NCBI GenBank assembly: GCA_002363155.1
Contig: DEWH01000030.1
Location: 1 to 64,000, forward strand
DNA from: Ruminococcaceae bacterium UBA3215
GTDB lineage: Bacteria; Bacillota; Clostridia; Oscillospirales; Ruminococcaceae
Length of the DNA stretch: 64,000 nucleotides
Direction of reading: 5' to 3'
The position numbers and the translations under genes are program-made. The notes under the pieces are model-generated. The model saw only the letters and a program-made list of their open reading frames with translations. It searched no databases and had not been told where the DNA came from. Below are positions 35,728 through 43,968 of the stretch, in pieces. The first letter of the stretch is position 1; each line of letters opens with the position of its first letter.

Positions 35728-37656
35728 TCACTGGTTGATCTTAAATCTTGCGACCTGATCCTTGAGCAGCTTCGACTGTCCGGAAAGCTCCTCGCAGGAA
35801 GCAGCAGTTTCTTCCGCAGTGGCGGAGTTGGTCTGAATTACCTGAGAGATCTGCTCTACGCCGGTAGTTATCTGACGGATAGATTCGGTCTGTTCCGCGC
35901 TTGCAGCTGCGATCTCTGTGATAAGCTCGGCAGTCTGCGAGGACATATCCTTGACTTCCTTCATCGACTCGGCTGTTGCAAGTGCTATCTTGCTTCCCTT
36001 GCCGACAGCCTCGATAGAAGCTGTAATAAGCGATGTAGTGGAGCTTGCGGCTTCTGCGGATTTGCTTGCGAGGTTGCGGACTTCATCTGCAACGACTGCG
36101 AAGCCCTTGCCGGCATCACCAGCGCGAGCAGCTTCAACAGCCGCGTTGAGGGCGAGAATATTGGTCTGGAACGCGATATCCTCGATAGTCTTGATGATCT
36201 TTTCTATCTCCTGCGATGTGGAGCTTATCTCGTTCATCGCCTGCACCATGTTCTGTATCTCGGTGTCCTGCTCGTTTACTCTGTCCTGAGTCTGCTTGGA
36301 GAGGTTGCCTGCTTCCGCCGCGTTCTGCGCAGTATTGGCGATCTGCGTGGAGACTTCTGCGATAGTAGCGGAAATTTCCTCGATAGCGGAAGCCTGACGG
36401 GTGGTACCGTCAGCGAGGGACTGTGACCCTTCCGCCATCTGATTGGAGCCTGTGAGGACTTCATCTGACGAGGTGTTCATATTGCTGAGAGTTACGCCGA
36501 GGTCATCCTCGATTTTCAGGATATTTTTCTCGATATCTTCAAATACGCCGGGATATTTTACGTTCGGAGTTTCTGTGAAATCGCCGCTTGCCATTGCCGC
36601 AAGTATTCTTGAAGAATCGCCGACAACATCGTTCATACCGTGCTTTGCACTTCGCAGAACTTCAACGAAATTACCTACTTCATCTTCATGGAACTTGTAT
36701 GTAACATTTGTAGTTGCAAGCTGTCCCGCAAGCATTTCATGCGCATATTCCTCTGCGTGCTTTAGAGGTGTGGTAACTCTCGTCTGACAGAAGAGGAAGA
36801 TGAAAACAGCGATACCCACCGCACCGATAACGCCTATAAGAATTGCTATCATCGTTACCGAGGTGAACTCATTGTTGGCTTCGGAAGCGTCGGAGCCAGC
36901 GAACCATGCTCCCACAAGGTTCTTGTTCACATCATACATCGGCTCGTAGGCAACATAGAACGGAGCGCCGTTGATCGTAGCCTGACCGTTATAAGCAGAC
37001 TTACCGTCTATTACGATCTTCTTGATATCATCACCCATTGGTGTGCCGATAACAGTTGAACCAAAGGTAGAGGAATATCTTATATTGTTGTTGAATACGG
37101 TAACATCGCAGCCGACAAGCTTCTTGACATTATTCATCCATTCGGTAGCTTCCATGGAAAATCCACAGCACACAACATAACTCATGCCGTTTACATCAAT
37201 TCTGTCCGCGACCATTGCAACGAGCTCTCCGTCACTTTGTACTATTCCGCTGACTTTAGTTCCTCTTGCAACGGGACCGTAATCGTATGATTTGAGAGGA
37301 TATGACTGTGTGTTATAGAGAATCGCGCCGCTCTGATCGGCAACTACCATAAAATTATCCTGGCTGCCGCCAAATTCCTCGATGAAGGCTTCGTGTAAAG
37401 CCTCATTGTTTTTTCCTTCAATCGCACTGACGAACGCATCGTCCTCGGTAAGTATGTAGAAATCGTCATCAAGGCTGATGATCTCATCGTTTACGGTGTC
37501 CTCAAGGACTTCCATTCCGACCTCCGCACGTTCCATTAGAATACTGTCATTGTAGTTGTGGAACGAAACGAGCGTCACGGTAAGCATCACTGCGATGACC
37601 ACTACAATTGCAACGATCGTGATAAATACGATCTGTGTGCCAAGCTTTTTAAACAT
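35728..37656 (-). CDS. Methyl-accepting chemotaxis protein
   Basis: A 642-residue chemoreceptor: first membrane helix at residues 8-30 (IVFITIVAIVVVIAVMLTVTLV), an extracytoplasmic Cache-type sensor (residues about 35-265), second helix (TMIAILIGVIGAVGIAVFIFLF), a HAMP-like linker, and the signalling domain with the conserved hairpin IEDIAFQTNILALNAAVEAARAG and a downstream DEVRNLASKSAEAA. ATG 37656 follows GGAGG. It has a long structured leader and its own promoter. Confidence 0.95.
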   Translation of the reverse strand: MFKKLGTQIVFITIVAIVVVIAVMLTVTLVSFHNYNDSILMERAEVGMEVLEDTVNDEIISLDDDFYILTEDDAFVSAIEGKNNEALHEAFIEEFGGSQDNFMVVADQSGAILYNTQSYPLKSYDYGPVARGTKVSGIVQSDGELVAMVADRIDVNGMSYVVCCGFSMEATEWMNNVKKLVGCDVTVFNNNIRYSSTFGSTVIGTPMGDDIKKIVIDGKSAYNGQATINGAPFYVAYEPMYDVNKNLVGAWFAGSDASEANNEFTSVTMIAILIGVIGAVGIAVFIFLFCQTRVTTPLKHAEEYAHEMLAGQLATTNVTYKFHEDEVGNFVEVLRSAKHGMNDVVGDSSRILAAMASGDFTETPNVKYPGVFEDIEKNILKIEDDLGVTLSNMNTSSDEVLTGSNQMAEGSQSLADGTTRQASAIEEISATIAEVSTQIANTAQNAAEAGNLSKQTQDRVNEQDTEIQNMVQAMNEISSTSQEIEKIIKTIEDIAFQTNILALNAAVEAARAGDAGKGFAVVADEVRNLASKSAEAASSTTSLITASIEAVGKGSKIALATAESMKEVKDMSSQTAELITEIAAASAEQTESIRQITTGVEQISQVIQTNSATAEETAASCEELSGQSKLLKDQVARFKINQ

Positions 37657-37834
37657 TACTATTTCCTCCGTGAGTTCATTATTTAGTATCAGTCGAGTTG
37701 TTTCAACCAATACGATATATAAAGGGTTATTACACTTTATATGCTGAAATAAATAAAAAAATATATGTAAATTGACACAATCAGAGCAAAATTGACTCTT
37801 GTGGGCACAGTGTTCCCAGAATGATCTATATTAA

Positions 37835-37943
37835 AATACATGCGGCGGGACCTTGCTGCGTCAAGAAACTTGGAAAACTTACCGCAGTTACAGTTGACCG
37901 CCGCCTGTATGCAAAGTAAAGTGTAGCACGAATAAATGCTACA
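37835..37943 (-). ncRNA. Structured leader of the chemoreceptor mRNA
   Basis: The transcript from the promoter at 37949-37977 has a 285-nt leader. It begins with a TGTAGCA/TGCTACA hairpin (37922-37943), then a long stem GCGGCGG/CCGCCGC with extension ATACA/TGTAT (37836-37910) that encloses a CTGCG/CGCAG helix (37856-37887). The long stem is followed by TGTATTTTAATAT. This could be a riboswitch or attenuator. I could not match it to the cyclic di-GMP classes or others I know. Confidence 0.45.
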
Positions 37944-37948
37944 TATTT

Positions 37949-37977
37949 ATTTTAACATCATTTTACCAAAAAGTCAA
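37949..37977 (-). promoter_or_regulatory. Chemoreceptor promoter
   Basis: Minus strand TTGACT (37977-37972), 17-bp spacer, TAAAAT (37954-37949), about 290 bp before the start codon. Confidence 0.65.
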
Positions 37978-38152
37978 ATACTTGTTTTGTAATACCGGTA
38001 TGTAAAATTTATATATCATTTGTGATAATTATTGATTTTTATAATGGACGCAAAATCTCTATAATACAGAACTTAACGAATTATGAGAGCTTGTAAAGGA
38101 GAATGTCAAGCAAGAGCAAGCCCTGTATAAATTAGCTTCCTGTATGCTTTTG

Positions 38153-39526
38153 TTATTTTACAGTCCGTTTCCGAAATTTGGTGCAGGCTCTGTGTTTTGT
38201 GTCTTTTGCGAAAGCGCTGATGTAGAATGAAACGGACAATACAGTTGAGATAAACCAGCCGATAGGCCATGCAGCCCATATTCCCGTTGCACCGAAGGAT
38301 CGTGACAGGATAAACGCGAGTGCTACGCGCAGTATAAGGTCTGTAAAGGTAGCTGCCATAAATCTGCCCATAAGTCCTGCTCCGCGAAGTATCCCGTCAG
38401 AAGTGAGCTTTGCCGCGATCACCATATAAAACGGTGCGACCACCTTCAAAAACATCACGCCTGTCTGAACAGCCGTATCGGTCGATTCTTCCATAAACAG
38501 CATAACAAGCGGCTTGCCCGCAAAGAAATACATCATTGAGAGCGGTATCGAAATTATCCACACAAGCTTTAATGCAGCTTTGAAGCCTGCATTTATGCGC
38601 TCCTTCCTGCCGGCACCGATATTCTGTGCCGTGTAATTAGATACACCGTTGCCAAGCGTCGTAAGTGAAGTTATAACGAGATTATTGAGCTTTACAGCTG
38701 CCGAATATCCGGCTATAACCCCCGAACCGAAGCCGTTTATAACACCCTGTATCATAATATTCCCTGCTGAGATAAAACCCTGCTGCAAGATGCTCGGTAC
38801 TGCGACAGCCGATATTTTTCTGAACAGCTCTGACGAGAACAACCGTGCTTTTTTCTCTGTCTTAAATTCTGCAAGCCTCCGGAACACAAACACCACAGCA
38901 AGAACGCAGCTAACACCCTGACAAATGAAAGTCGCCCAGGCAACGCCGTCAACTCCCATTCCGAAGCCTGCAACAAAAAGTATGTCCACTCCGACATTCG
39001 CGGTCGAAGAGACAGCAAGGAACACAAACGGCGTTTTAGAATCACCGAGCGCAGAAAAAATACCCGTTGCGACATTGTAAAAGAACACGAACGGCAGGCT
39101 GAGGATATATATGTTAAGATACAGGAGTGAGTCTGCAAAAATATTATCGGGTGTCTGTATCAGCGCGAGCAATCCACCGCTTGCCGCAAATCCTGCTGCC
39201 ATAAGCAATGTGCAGACTGCCGCGGTTGTAATAAGAGAGGTGTTAACGGCTGTTTTCATATCGGCTGTTTTTTTTGCCCCGAAAAGCTGCGAGACGATGA
39301 CCGAACAGCCCATATTGCAGCCGAACGCGAACGCAATGAATATAAGCGTTATCTCATAACTGTTGCCGACTGCCGCAAGTGCCTCCTCGCCGATAAGCTT
39401 TCCCGCAACGAAACTGTCAGCAATGTTATAGAGCTGCTGAAAGATTATGCTCCCGAACATCGGCAGGCAGAAGTTACGCAGCACCTTTGACGGCTCACCG
39501 ACCGTAAGGTCTTTATTCTGTATCAT
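38153..39526 (-). CDS. MATE-family efflux transporter
   Basis: A 457-residue transporter with about 12 hydrophobic segments in two pseudo-symmetric halves, starting MIQNKDLTVGEPSKVLRNFCLPMFGSIIFQQLYNIADSFVAGKLIG, the typical MATE N-terminus. The half-repeat is recognisable at AVPSILQQGFISAGNIMIQGVINGFG. ATG 39526 follows AAGGAG; the longer frame crosses into the divergent regulator's promoter. Probably exports cationic compounds with Na+ or H+. The divergent LysR gene is its likely regulator. Confidence 0.93.
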   Translation of the reverse strand: MIQNKDLTVGEPSKVLRNFCLPMFGSIIFQQLYNIADSFVAGKLIGEEALAAVGNSYEITLIFIAFAFGCNMGCSVIVSQLFGAKKTADMKTAVNTSLITTAAVCTLLMAAGFAASGGLLALIQTPDNIFADSLLYLNIYILSLPFVFFYNVATGIFSALGDSKTPFVFLAVSSTANVGVDILFVAGFGMGVDGVAWATFICQGVSCVLAVVFVFRRLAEFKTEKKARLFSSELFRKISAVAVPSILQQGFISAGNIMIQGVINGFGSGVIAGYSAAVKLNNLVITSLTTLGNGVSNYTAQNIGAGRKERINAGFKAALKLVWIISIPLSMMYFFAGKPLVMLFMEESTDTAVQTGVMFLKVVAPFYMVIAAKLTSDGILRGAGLMGRFMAATFTDLILRVALAFILSRSFGATGIWAAWPIGWFISTVLSVSFYISAFAKDTKHRACTKFRKRTVK

Positions 39527-39578
39527 AGCGTTATCTCCTTTGGTATTGACTTTTTTCACCTGATACATTATAATATAA

Positions 39579-39610
39579 ATGCCTGAATATGTAAAATGTA
39601 TATTTGGCAT
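39579..39610. promoter_or_regulatory. Inverted repeat between MATE and LysR genes
   Basis: ATGCCTGAATAT and ATATTTGGCAT, separated by about 9 bp, form an imperfect palindrome in the divergent promoter region. It is a probable binding site of the LysR protein. Confidence 0.5.
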
Positions 39611-39642
39611 ATCATATATACCGAAATAATATGGTGAGAAAT

Positions 39643-40527
39643 ATGGAGATAAGCTACGATCACTACAAATTTTTCTACTATGTTGCAAGATACGGAAACA
39701 TCACGCGCGCCGCAAAGATGATGTACAGCAACCAACCGAATGTAACGAGAGCCGTTAAAAATCTCGAAAACGAACTCGGGTGCACGCTTTTTGTACGCAC
39801 AAACAAAGGTGTTGAGCTCACACCGGAAGGGGAGAAGCTGTACGCTCATGTTGAGGTCGCTTTTGAACAGTTGAAGCTCGGCGAGGAGGAGATAGCGGCT
39901 GAAAAGGGATTGCAAAGCGGAATTGTGACCATTGCAGCTACAGAAGTTGCGCTGGGCTGCTGCCTGCTGCCTGTGCTCGGTGAGTTTCACAGGCAATTCC
40001 CGAAGGTAAAGCTCCGTATCACCAACAGCAATACCCGTGAAGCACTTTCTGTTATGCAGAATAAAGCCGCAGATCTCGCAGTGGTTACTTTGTCGGAAAG
40101 CAGCTATATTTCAAAAGAATTATCGTGCATCCCGATAAAGGAGGTCAACGAAAAAGCTGTCATTAACAGTGAATTATACGATTTTAAGAAAAAGACTGTT
40201 TCACTGACGGAGCTATTGGAATATCCGCTCATTTCCCTCAGCCGGAATACCGAGACCTACGCGCTTTATGAAGAATGGTTCCGAAGTCACGGGATCACAT
40301 TCTCACCCGACGTCGAAGCGGCGACAGCCGGACAGATAATACCTATGGTGAAGAGCGGACTGGGTGTCGGCTTCATACCCGAAGAATTTCCGACAGATGA
40401 CAGCATCAGAACCATACATCTGAAGGAAAAACTGCCCGTTTATCGTATTTGCCTGATAAAACAAAAAGCGCATACGCTCAGTGCCGGTGCTGACAAAATA
40501 GAAAAAATGGTAAAAGAATGCAGATAA
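39643..40527 (+). CDS. LysR-family regulator beside MATE gene
   Basis: A 294-residue LysR regulator. The helix-turn-helix (FFYYVARYGNITRAAKMMYSNQPNVTRAVKNLENELGCTLFVR) is followed by an effector domain with IVTIAATEVALGCCLLPVLGEFHRQFPKVKLRI. It is divergently transcribed from the MATE gene. The ATG is preceded by GGTGAG. It is distinct from the LysR protein at 26415. Confidence 0.93.
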   Translation: MEISYDHYKFFYYVARYGNITRAAKMMYSNQPNVTRAVKNLENELGCTLFVRTNKGVELTPEGEKLYAHVEVAFEQLKLGEEEIAAEKGLQSGIVTIAATEVALGCCLLPVLGEFHRQFPKVKLRITNSNTREALSVMQNKAADLAVVTLSESSYISKELSCIPIKEVNEKAVINSELYDFKKKTVSLTELLEYPLISLSRNTETYALYEEWFRSHGITFSPDVEAATAGQIIPMVKSGLGVGFIPEEFPTDDSIRTIHLKEKLPVYRICLIKQKAHTLSAGADKIEKMVKECR

Positions 40528-40726
40528 GAAGGTAATTATTAAGTGAAGGATAGTTGACCAGTGATTTATTAGAAGAAAAATATGGTATTGCTTTATGTCT
40601 CGTCAAGAAGTGTGCTCATACTATTTTCTTCTTGAACTTTAGATGTTATCTCTGTCTGAAAAACATTAACCGAAGTTTTCAGATGCATTTCTTGTCCATA
40701 GATCGGACCGAAAAGTATCCTAAACA

Positions 40727-40775
40727 AAAACAGCTCCGAACTGATTTTATTGATCACTCCAGAGCTGTTTTATTA
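40727..40775 (+). terminator. Terminator after LysR region
   Basis: AAAACAGCTC (40727-40736) / GAGCTGTTTT (40762-40771) followed by ATTAT. The 200 bp between the LysR stop and this hairpin holds no convincing gene. Confidence 0.75.
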
Positions 40776-40816
40776 TCGAATATGGATGCCTTGGATATTT
40801 GTTACTATTTGATTTG

Positions 40817-40844
40817 TTGACATTTGTCAAGCCTTAGCTATAAT
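40817..40844 (+). promoter_or_regulatory. Promoter/operator of mobilisation module 2
   Basis: TTGACA (40817-40822), 16-bp spacer, TATAAT (40839-40844). The -35 lies in the perfect palindrome TTGACATTTGTCAA (40817-40830). Confidence 0.78.
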
Positions 40845-40895
40845 AGAAATTGAGCTCAGGGATAAAAGCATTTATCCCAATAAAAACAGTCCGGA

Positions 40896-41087
40896 ATGTG
40901 GAAAGGAGGAAAAGCCATAGCTAACGAAATTGTGTTTTCGGAACTCAGGTTCAGAAATGTTTCACCTGCAAAACTGGCAAAAGCGCTGGGCTTGACAGAG
41001 AAGGTCTTGATGCAGGTTTTGCGTTTTGAGCTTGACGAGCAGGAGCAGCTCCGTATGGTTCAGCTTATCAATAACATCGCCGCGTAA
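40896..41087 (+). CDS. Small helical protein of mobilisation module 2, damaged start
   Basis: A short protein (NEIVFSELRFRNVSPAKLAKALGLTEKVLMQVLRFELDEQEQLRMVQLINNIAA) with a possible helix-turn-helix. The strong ribosome site AAAGGAGG (40902-40909) points to a start at 40917, which reads ATA-GCT, probably a mutated ATG. The ATG at 40896 precedes the ribosome site and would only work by another mechanism. GTG 40932 is a further choice. It precedes the oriT-like region and mobC. Confidence 0.45.
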   Translation: MWKGGKAIANEIVFSELRFRNVSPAKLAKALGLTEKVLMQVLRFELDEQEQLRMVQLINNIAA

Positions 41088-41341
41088 GAGATGCCACAGT
41101 CCACCCCGCTGCTACACTCATAAGGTTGTCTAAACCCCGTTACCCACTGATCCGGTTATCCGCGTTCAGAAGTCCGGCAGACCCGCCGACCTGCCAGATA
41201 TCAGAACAGCACCTCGCCGCCGGAATGTCGAGGGGTAACATCGAATGCCGCGTGCAGTTGCTCGCGGAAAATCGGTCAATCGAAAAAACAGTGTCATAAA
41301 AAGTGGTGCATTTTATTGAATTTTCTTGTCTTAGCAAGCAG

Positions 41342-41451
41342 GCAAAGAAGTGCATTCCCGGCTCGGGGCGACCGATTTTTGCACTTGCTTTGCTGACGCG
41401 GGCAGCTTCGCCTGACCCGCTTTTCGATAAGGGACCCCTTCGCCCTTATCG
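41342..41451. other. Inverted repeats upstream of mobC, candidate oriT 2
   Basis: GCAAAGAAGTGC (41342-41353) faces GCACTTGCTTTGC (41381-41393). Then GCGGG...CCCGC (41398-41420) and the perfect CGATAAGGG/CCCTTATCG (41425-41451) follow. The 420-bp gene-free stretch 41088-41513 lies directly before mobC and the relaxase gene, the usual place of oriT. The nick site is not identified. Confidence 0.5.
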
Positions 41452-41513
41452 TTGTGAAACAAGAATGTTTAACTGCACCCACAGCAATGAAAACATGAGA
41501 GGAGAAAAAACAA

Positions 41514-41852
41514 ATGAGAAAGTACAAACAGGTCAAAGAGAAGAAGGTCACTTATGACCTCGATGAATGGAGAGAAGTCGAGTACCGTGCTGCAAAACTG
41601 AATATGAAGACCGGAACGTATATCAAGCGTATCTCAACGGACGGAACTATCACATTTTGCGACATACCCATGCTGGCTTCGCTCATAAAGGAGATCAAGA
41701 TTATCGGAAACAATATCAACCAACTTGTGAAAAAAGCTCACGAGCTGAACAGTATCTATGCCGCGGATATTGAGAAACTGGAGGGAGAACACGACCATTT
41801 ATGCCATATATTAAGTCAAAACCTGTTCACACCACGGTTGACAAAACTCTGA
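41514..41852 (+). CDS. mobC: MobC-family relaxosome protein
   Basis: A 112-residue accessory protein: a basic N-terminus (MRKYKQVKEKKVTYDLDEW), a ribbon-helix-helix-like stretch, and the MobC signature LIKEIKIIGNNINQLVKKAHE. It would bind oriT and assist the relaxase. GAGAGGAG precedes the ATG. It overlaps the relaxase gene by 52 bases. Confidence 0.9.
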   Translation: MRKYKQVKEKKVTYDLDEWREVEYRAAKLNMKTGTYIKRISTDGTITFCDIPMLASLIKEIKIIGNNINQLVKKAHELNSIYAADIEKLEGEHDHLCHILSQNLFTPRLTKL

Positions 41853-43609
41853 GATATATCCTTAACCCCGATAAGACCGCAGAGCTTCTGTATGCAGACT
41901 CCCTGAATTGTTTCACCGATGCACGCCTTGCTTACATGAATATGAAAGCGGTTTACGAGCATTACAGCGGACGCAGCTTTACCGAGCCCAAGCCTGAAAA
42001 CGGGAACTGCCCAGTCAAGGCGATACACCTTATACAGTCATTTTCGGCGGAAGATGGTGTTTTGCCTGAAGAGGTACACCGGATAGGAATGGAGCTTGTG
42101 AAAAAGATGTACGGCGATAAGGTTCAAGCAGTTGTGACTACACACGTTGATAAGGAACATATCCATAATCACATTGCAGTGTGCAGTTACACGATCGATG
42201 GAAAGAAGCTGTACAACACTATTTCGGAAGTTGAACATGCGCGTGACATTTCCGACCTGCTGTGCAAACTGTACGGAGTGCGGAATGTCATGCAGACAAA
42301 GGCTCGCCGAAAAGGGCAGCGTATGACTTACTGCGAATGGATGCACCGGAAACGGGGTACGTCATGGAAAGCAAAGATCAGCGATTATATACTGACCCTG
42401 CTGCCCGTCGCCGATGATCTCAGGCATTTGCTGAAAATTATGGAAGCCCACGGGTACACGATCAAAGAGGGCAAGTACATTTCCGTACTTGCCCCGGGTC
42501 AGCAGCGTGCGGTACGTCTGAAATCTCTCGGTGAGGGCTTTGATGAAAAATCGCTTGAAGAGCGCATAGCGAGCCTTGTTGCTAACCGCCCGAAGAACCT
42601 GTCGCCGCGCGAGATAATCGAACAGGTCACAAGTCAGGTAATGGACGAGACCTGCAATATCGGCTTTGCGGATAGCGTCATTGATAACATCAGGCGGCTC
42701 AGCAGACAGCTTGCCATCATCAACAGCGAGCATATTTGTTCTGTTGAAGAAGCTGAGAGCCACTTGCATGAAACCGAGAACGAGATAGCCAAGCTCAACG
42801 CAAAGATCACCGATCTCGAAGCTGACATTCGGCACAAGCAGCTTATCTTTGAAGCCGCGAACCGTTATTGGGGAAAGCACAAGCTCGGCGAATACTCGTC
42901 AGAGCAGAAAAAGCAGGATAAGCAGCTGCTTCAGAAGAACGGTATCACAAGTCTTATGGGCGTTGCGGGGTATCAGTCGGACATCGACGCTTACAGTACA
43001 GAACTTGTGGAAGTACGGGCTCGGCTCGCGGAGCTTACAGACAAGACCGAGTTGTATCGCGGCATAATTGAGACTTGTACCCGTGACCGAGATGATGTAA
43101 TCACCAAGATAAGGAAAGAGGTCGATAGAAGGCTAACCGAGCAGGAGAGTGACCGTATTGAAGCCATGAAAGCGGATAGGTTCAGGATATACCGACCCAC
43201 CGCCGATTATGATGACACATTCGAGGAAGGCGGTCCCGCACCCAATGTCGATGACTGCGAGCTTCTTGTGGACGGTAATATGTACGATGTCAAGGAAAAA
43301 GGCAGCGAGAGTAAGGACCTGACTGACAGGCTTGAAGCGACATACCGCTATTATAACCTTCGTATCGGTGATCTTATTGCTATTGGCGACCTTGCCTACC
43401 GTGTAAATAAACAGGGTTACAGCGTATTAAAGACTTTTACGAAGTCCCGTGCTGAGAAAGAGCGTGACCGTCAGGAAGAACTCGCCCGTGAGGAGCAGGA
43501 ACGTACCGAAGCTGAGGAACGCCAGCGGGAGGAAGAACAGAAAAAGAAGAAGGAAGAGGAAACAACAAAACAGGTGCAGCATAAGACAAGAAATAAGCTG
43601 CATCTGTAA
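41801..43609 (+). CDS. Relaxase/mobilisation nuclease (module 2)
   Basis: A 602-residue relaxase with LRYILNPDKTAELLY, IHLIQSFS and the metal motif TTHVDKEHIHNHIAV near residue 114. A long coiled-coil region (320-470) precedes a Glu/Lys/Arg-rich tail. It is homologous to relaxase 1 but clearly diverged. The start within mobC is supported by GGAGGG (41780-41785), about 15 bases upstream, and by the conserved N-terminus MPYIKSK. Together with mobC and the integrase it makes the island mobilisable, but no type IV secretion genes are present. Confidence 0.93.
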   Translation: MPYIKSKPVHTTVDKTLRYILNPDKTAELLYADSLNCFTDARLAYMNMKAVYEHYSGRSFTEPKPENGNCPVKAIHLIQSFSAEDGVLPEEVHRIGMELVKKMYGDKVQAVVTTHVDKEHIHNHIAVCSYTIDGKKLYNTISEVEHARDISDLLCKLYGVRNVMQTKARRKGQRMTYCEWMHRKRGTSWKAKISDYILTLLPVADDLRHLLKIMEAHGYTIKEGKYISVLAPGQQRAVRLKSLGEGFDEKSLEERIASLVANRPKNLSPREIIEQVTSQVMDETCNIGFADSVIDNIRRLSRQLAIINSEHICSVEEAESHLHETENEIAKLNAKITDLEADIRHKQLIFEAANRYWGKHKLGEYSSEQKKQDKQLLQKNGITSLMGVAGYQSDIDAYSTELVEVRARLAELTDKTELYRGIIETCTRDRDDVITKIRKEVDRRLTEQESDRIEAMKADRFRIYRPTADYDDTFEEGGPAPNVDDCELLVDGNMYDVKEKGSESKDLTDRLEATYRYYNLRIGDLIAIGDLAYRVNKQGYSVLKTFTKSRAEKERDRQEELAREEQERTEAEERQREEEQKKKKEEETTKQVQHKTRNKLHL

Positions 43610-43623
43610 AGAATGGAGGTTAA

Positions 43624-43851
43624 ATGAGAAGAAATGAACTCACGAATTCCGCCGTAGATAATAATGCTGATGTTAATAACACAGCAACACCTACGCTCAC
43701 GGACGAGCAGAAGCAGTCTATCGTCACCGCAATGAAGATTGCCTATTACAAGGATTTTTACAGACGCGGTATCATCACCGCCGACCAGTTGGAGCAGTTG
43801 CTTGCAATGCAGCCGAGCGCTCCGACTTCACAGACAGATAACGCTGCATAA
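43624..43851 (+). CDS. SHOCT-like small protein
   Basis: A 75-residue protein. The C-terminal half (AMKIAYYKDFYRRGIITADQLEQLLAM) resembles the SHOCT oligomerisation motif; the N-terminal half is Asn/Thr-rich and probably disordered. It follows the relaxase gene by 14 bases with GGAGG. Similar small proteins often precede integrases in clostridial elements; function unknown. Confidence 0.65.
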   Translation: MRRNELTNSAVDNNADVNNTATPTLTDEQKQSIVTAMKIAYYKDFYRRGIITADQLEQLLAMQPSAPTSQTDNAA

Positions 43852-43866
43852 TCAGACAATGAAATT

Positions 43867-43934
43867 ATCCCCTGCAAGTAAAATACTACTTGACAGACGC
43901 GCTTTAAAGGAGTAAAATGTACTTGCAGGGGGAT
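43867..43934 (+). promoter_or_regulatory. Integrase promoter flanked by an inverted repeat
   Basis: TTGACA (43890-43895), 17-bp spacer, TAAAAT (43913-43918). ATCCCCTGCAAGTA (43867-43880) and TACTTGCAGGGGGAT (43920-43934) flank it. The right arm TTGCAGGGGGATTTG also occurs inverted at about 3286-3300, near attL. It is likely a regulatory site for integrase expression. Confidence 0.7.
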
Positions 43935-43968
43935 TTGTTTATCCCCAATATATGGGGGAAGGAGGAAA

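Noticed and set aside
37835..37943. Cyclic di-GMP riboswitch before the chemoreceptor gene
   Set aside because: Placement would fit, but the conserved GEMM blocks (GGCAAACC, GACGCAAAGC in correct order) are not present; kept only as an unclassified structured leader.
38103..38135. Ten-codon peptide MSSKSKPCIN after AAAGGAG
   Set aside because: The ribosome site is only one base from the ATG, too close to work, and no good promoter spacing was found.
40554..40820. 88-codon ORF after the second LysR gene
   Set aside because: It runs through a clear terminator hairpin and has no ribosome site.
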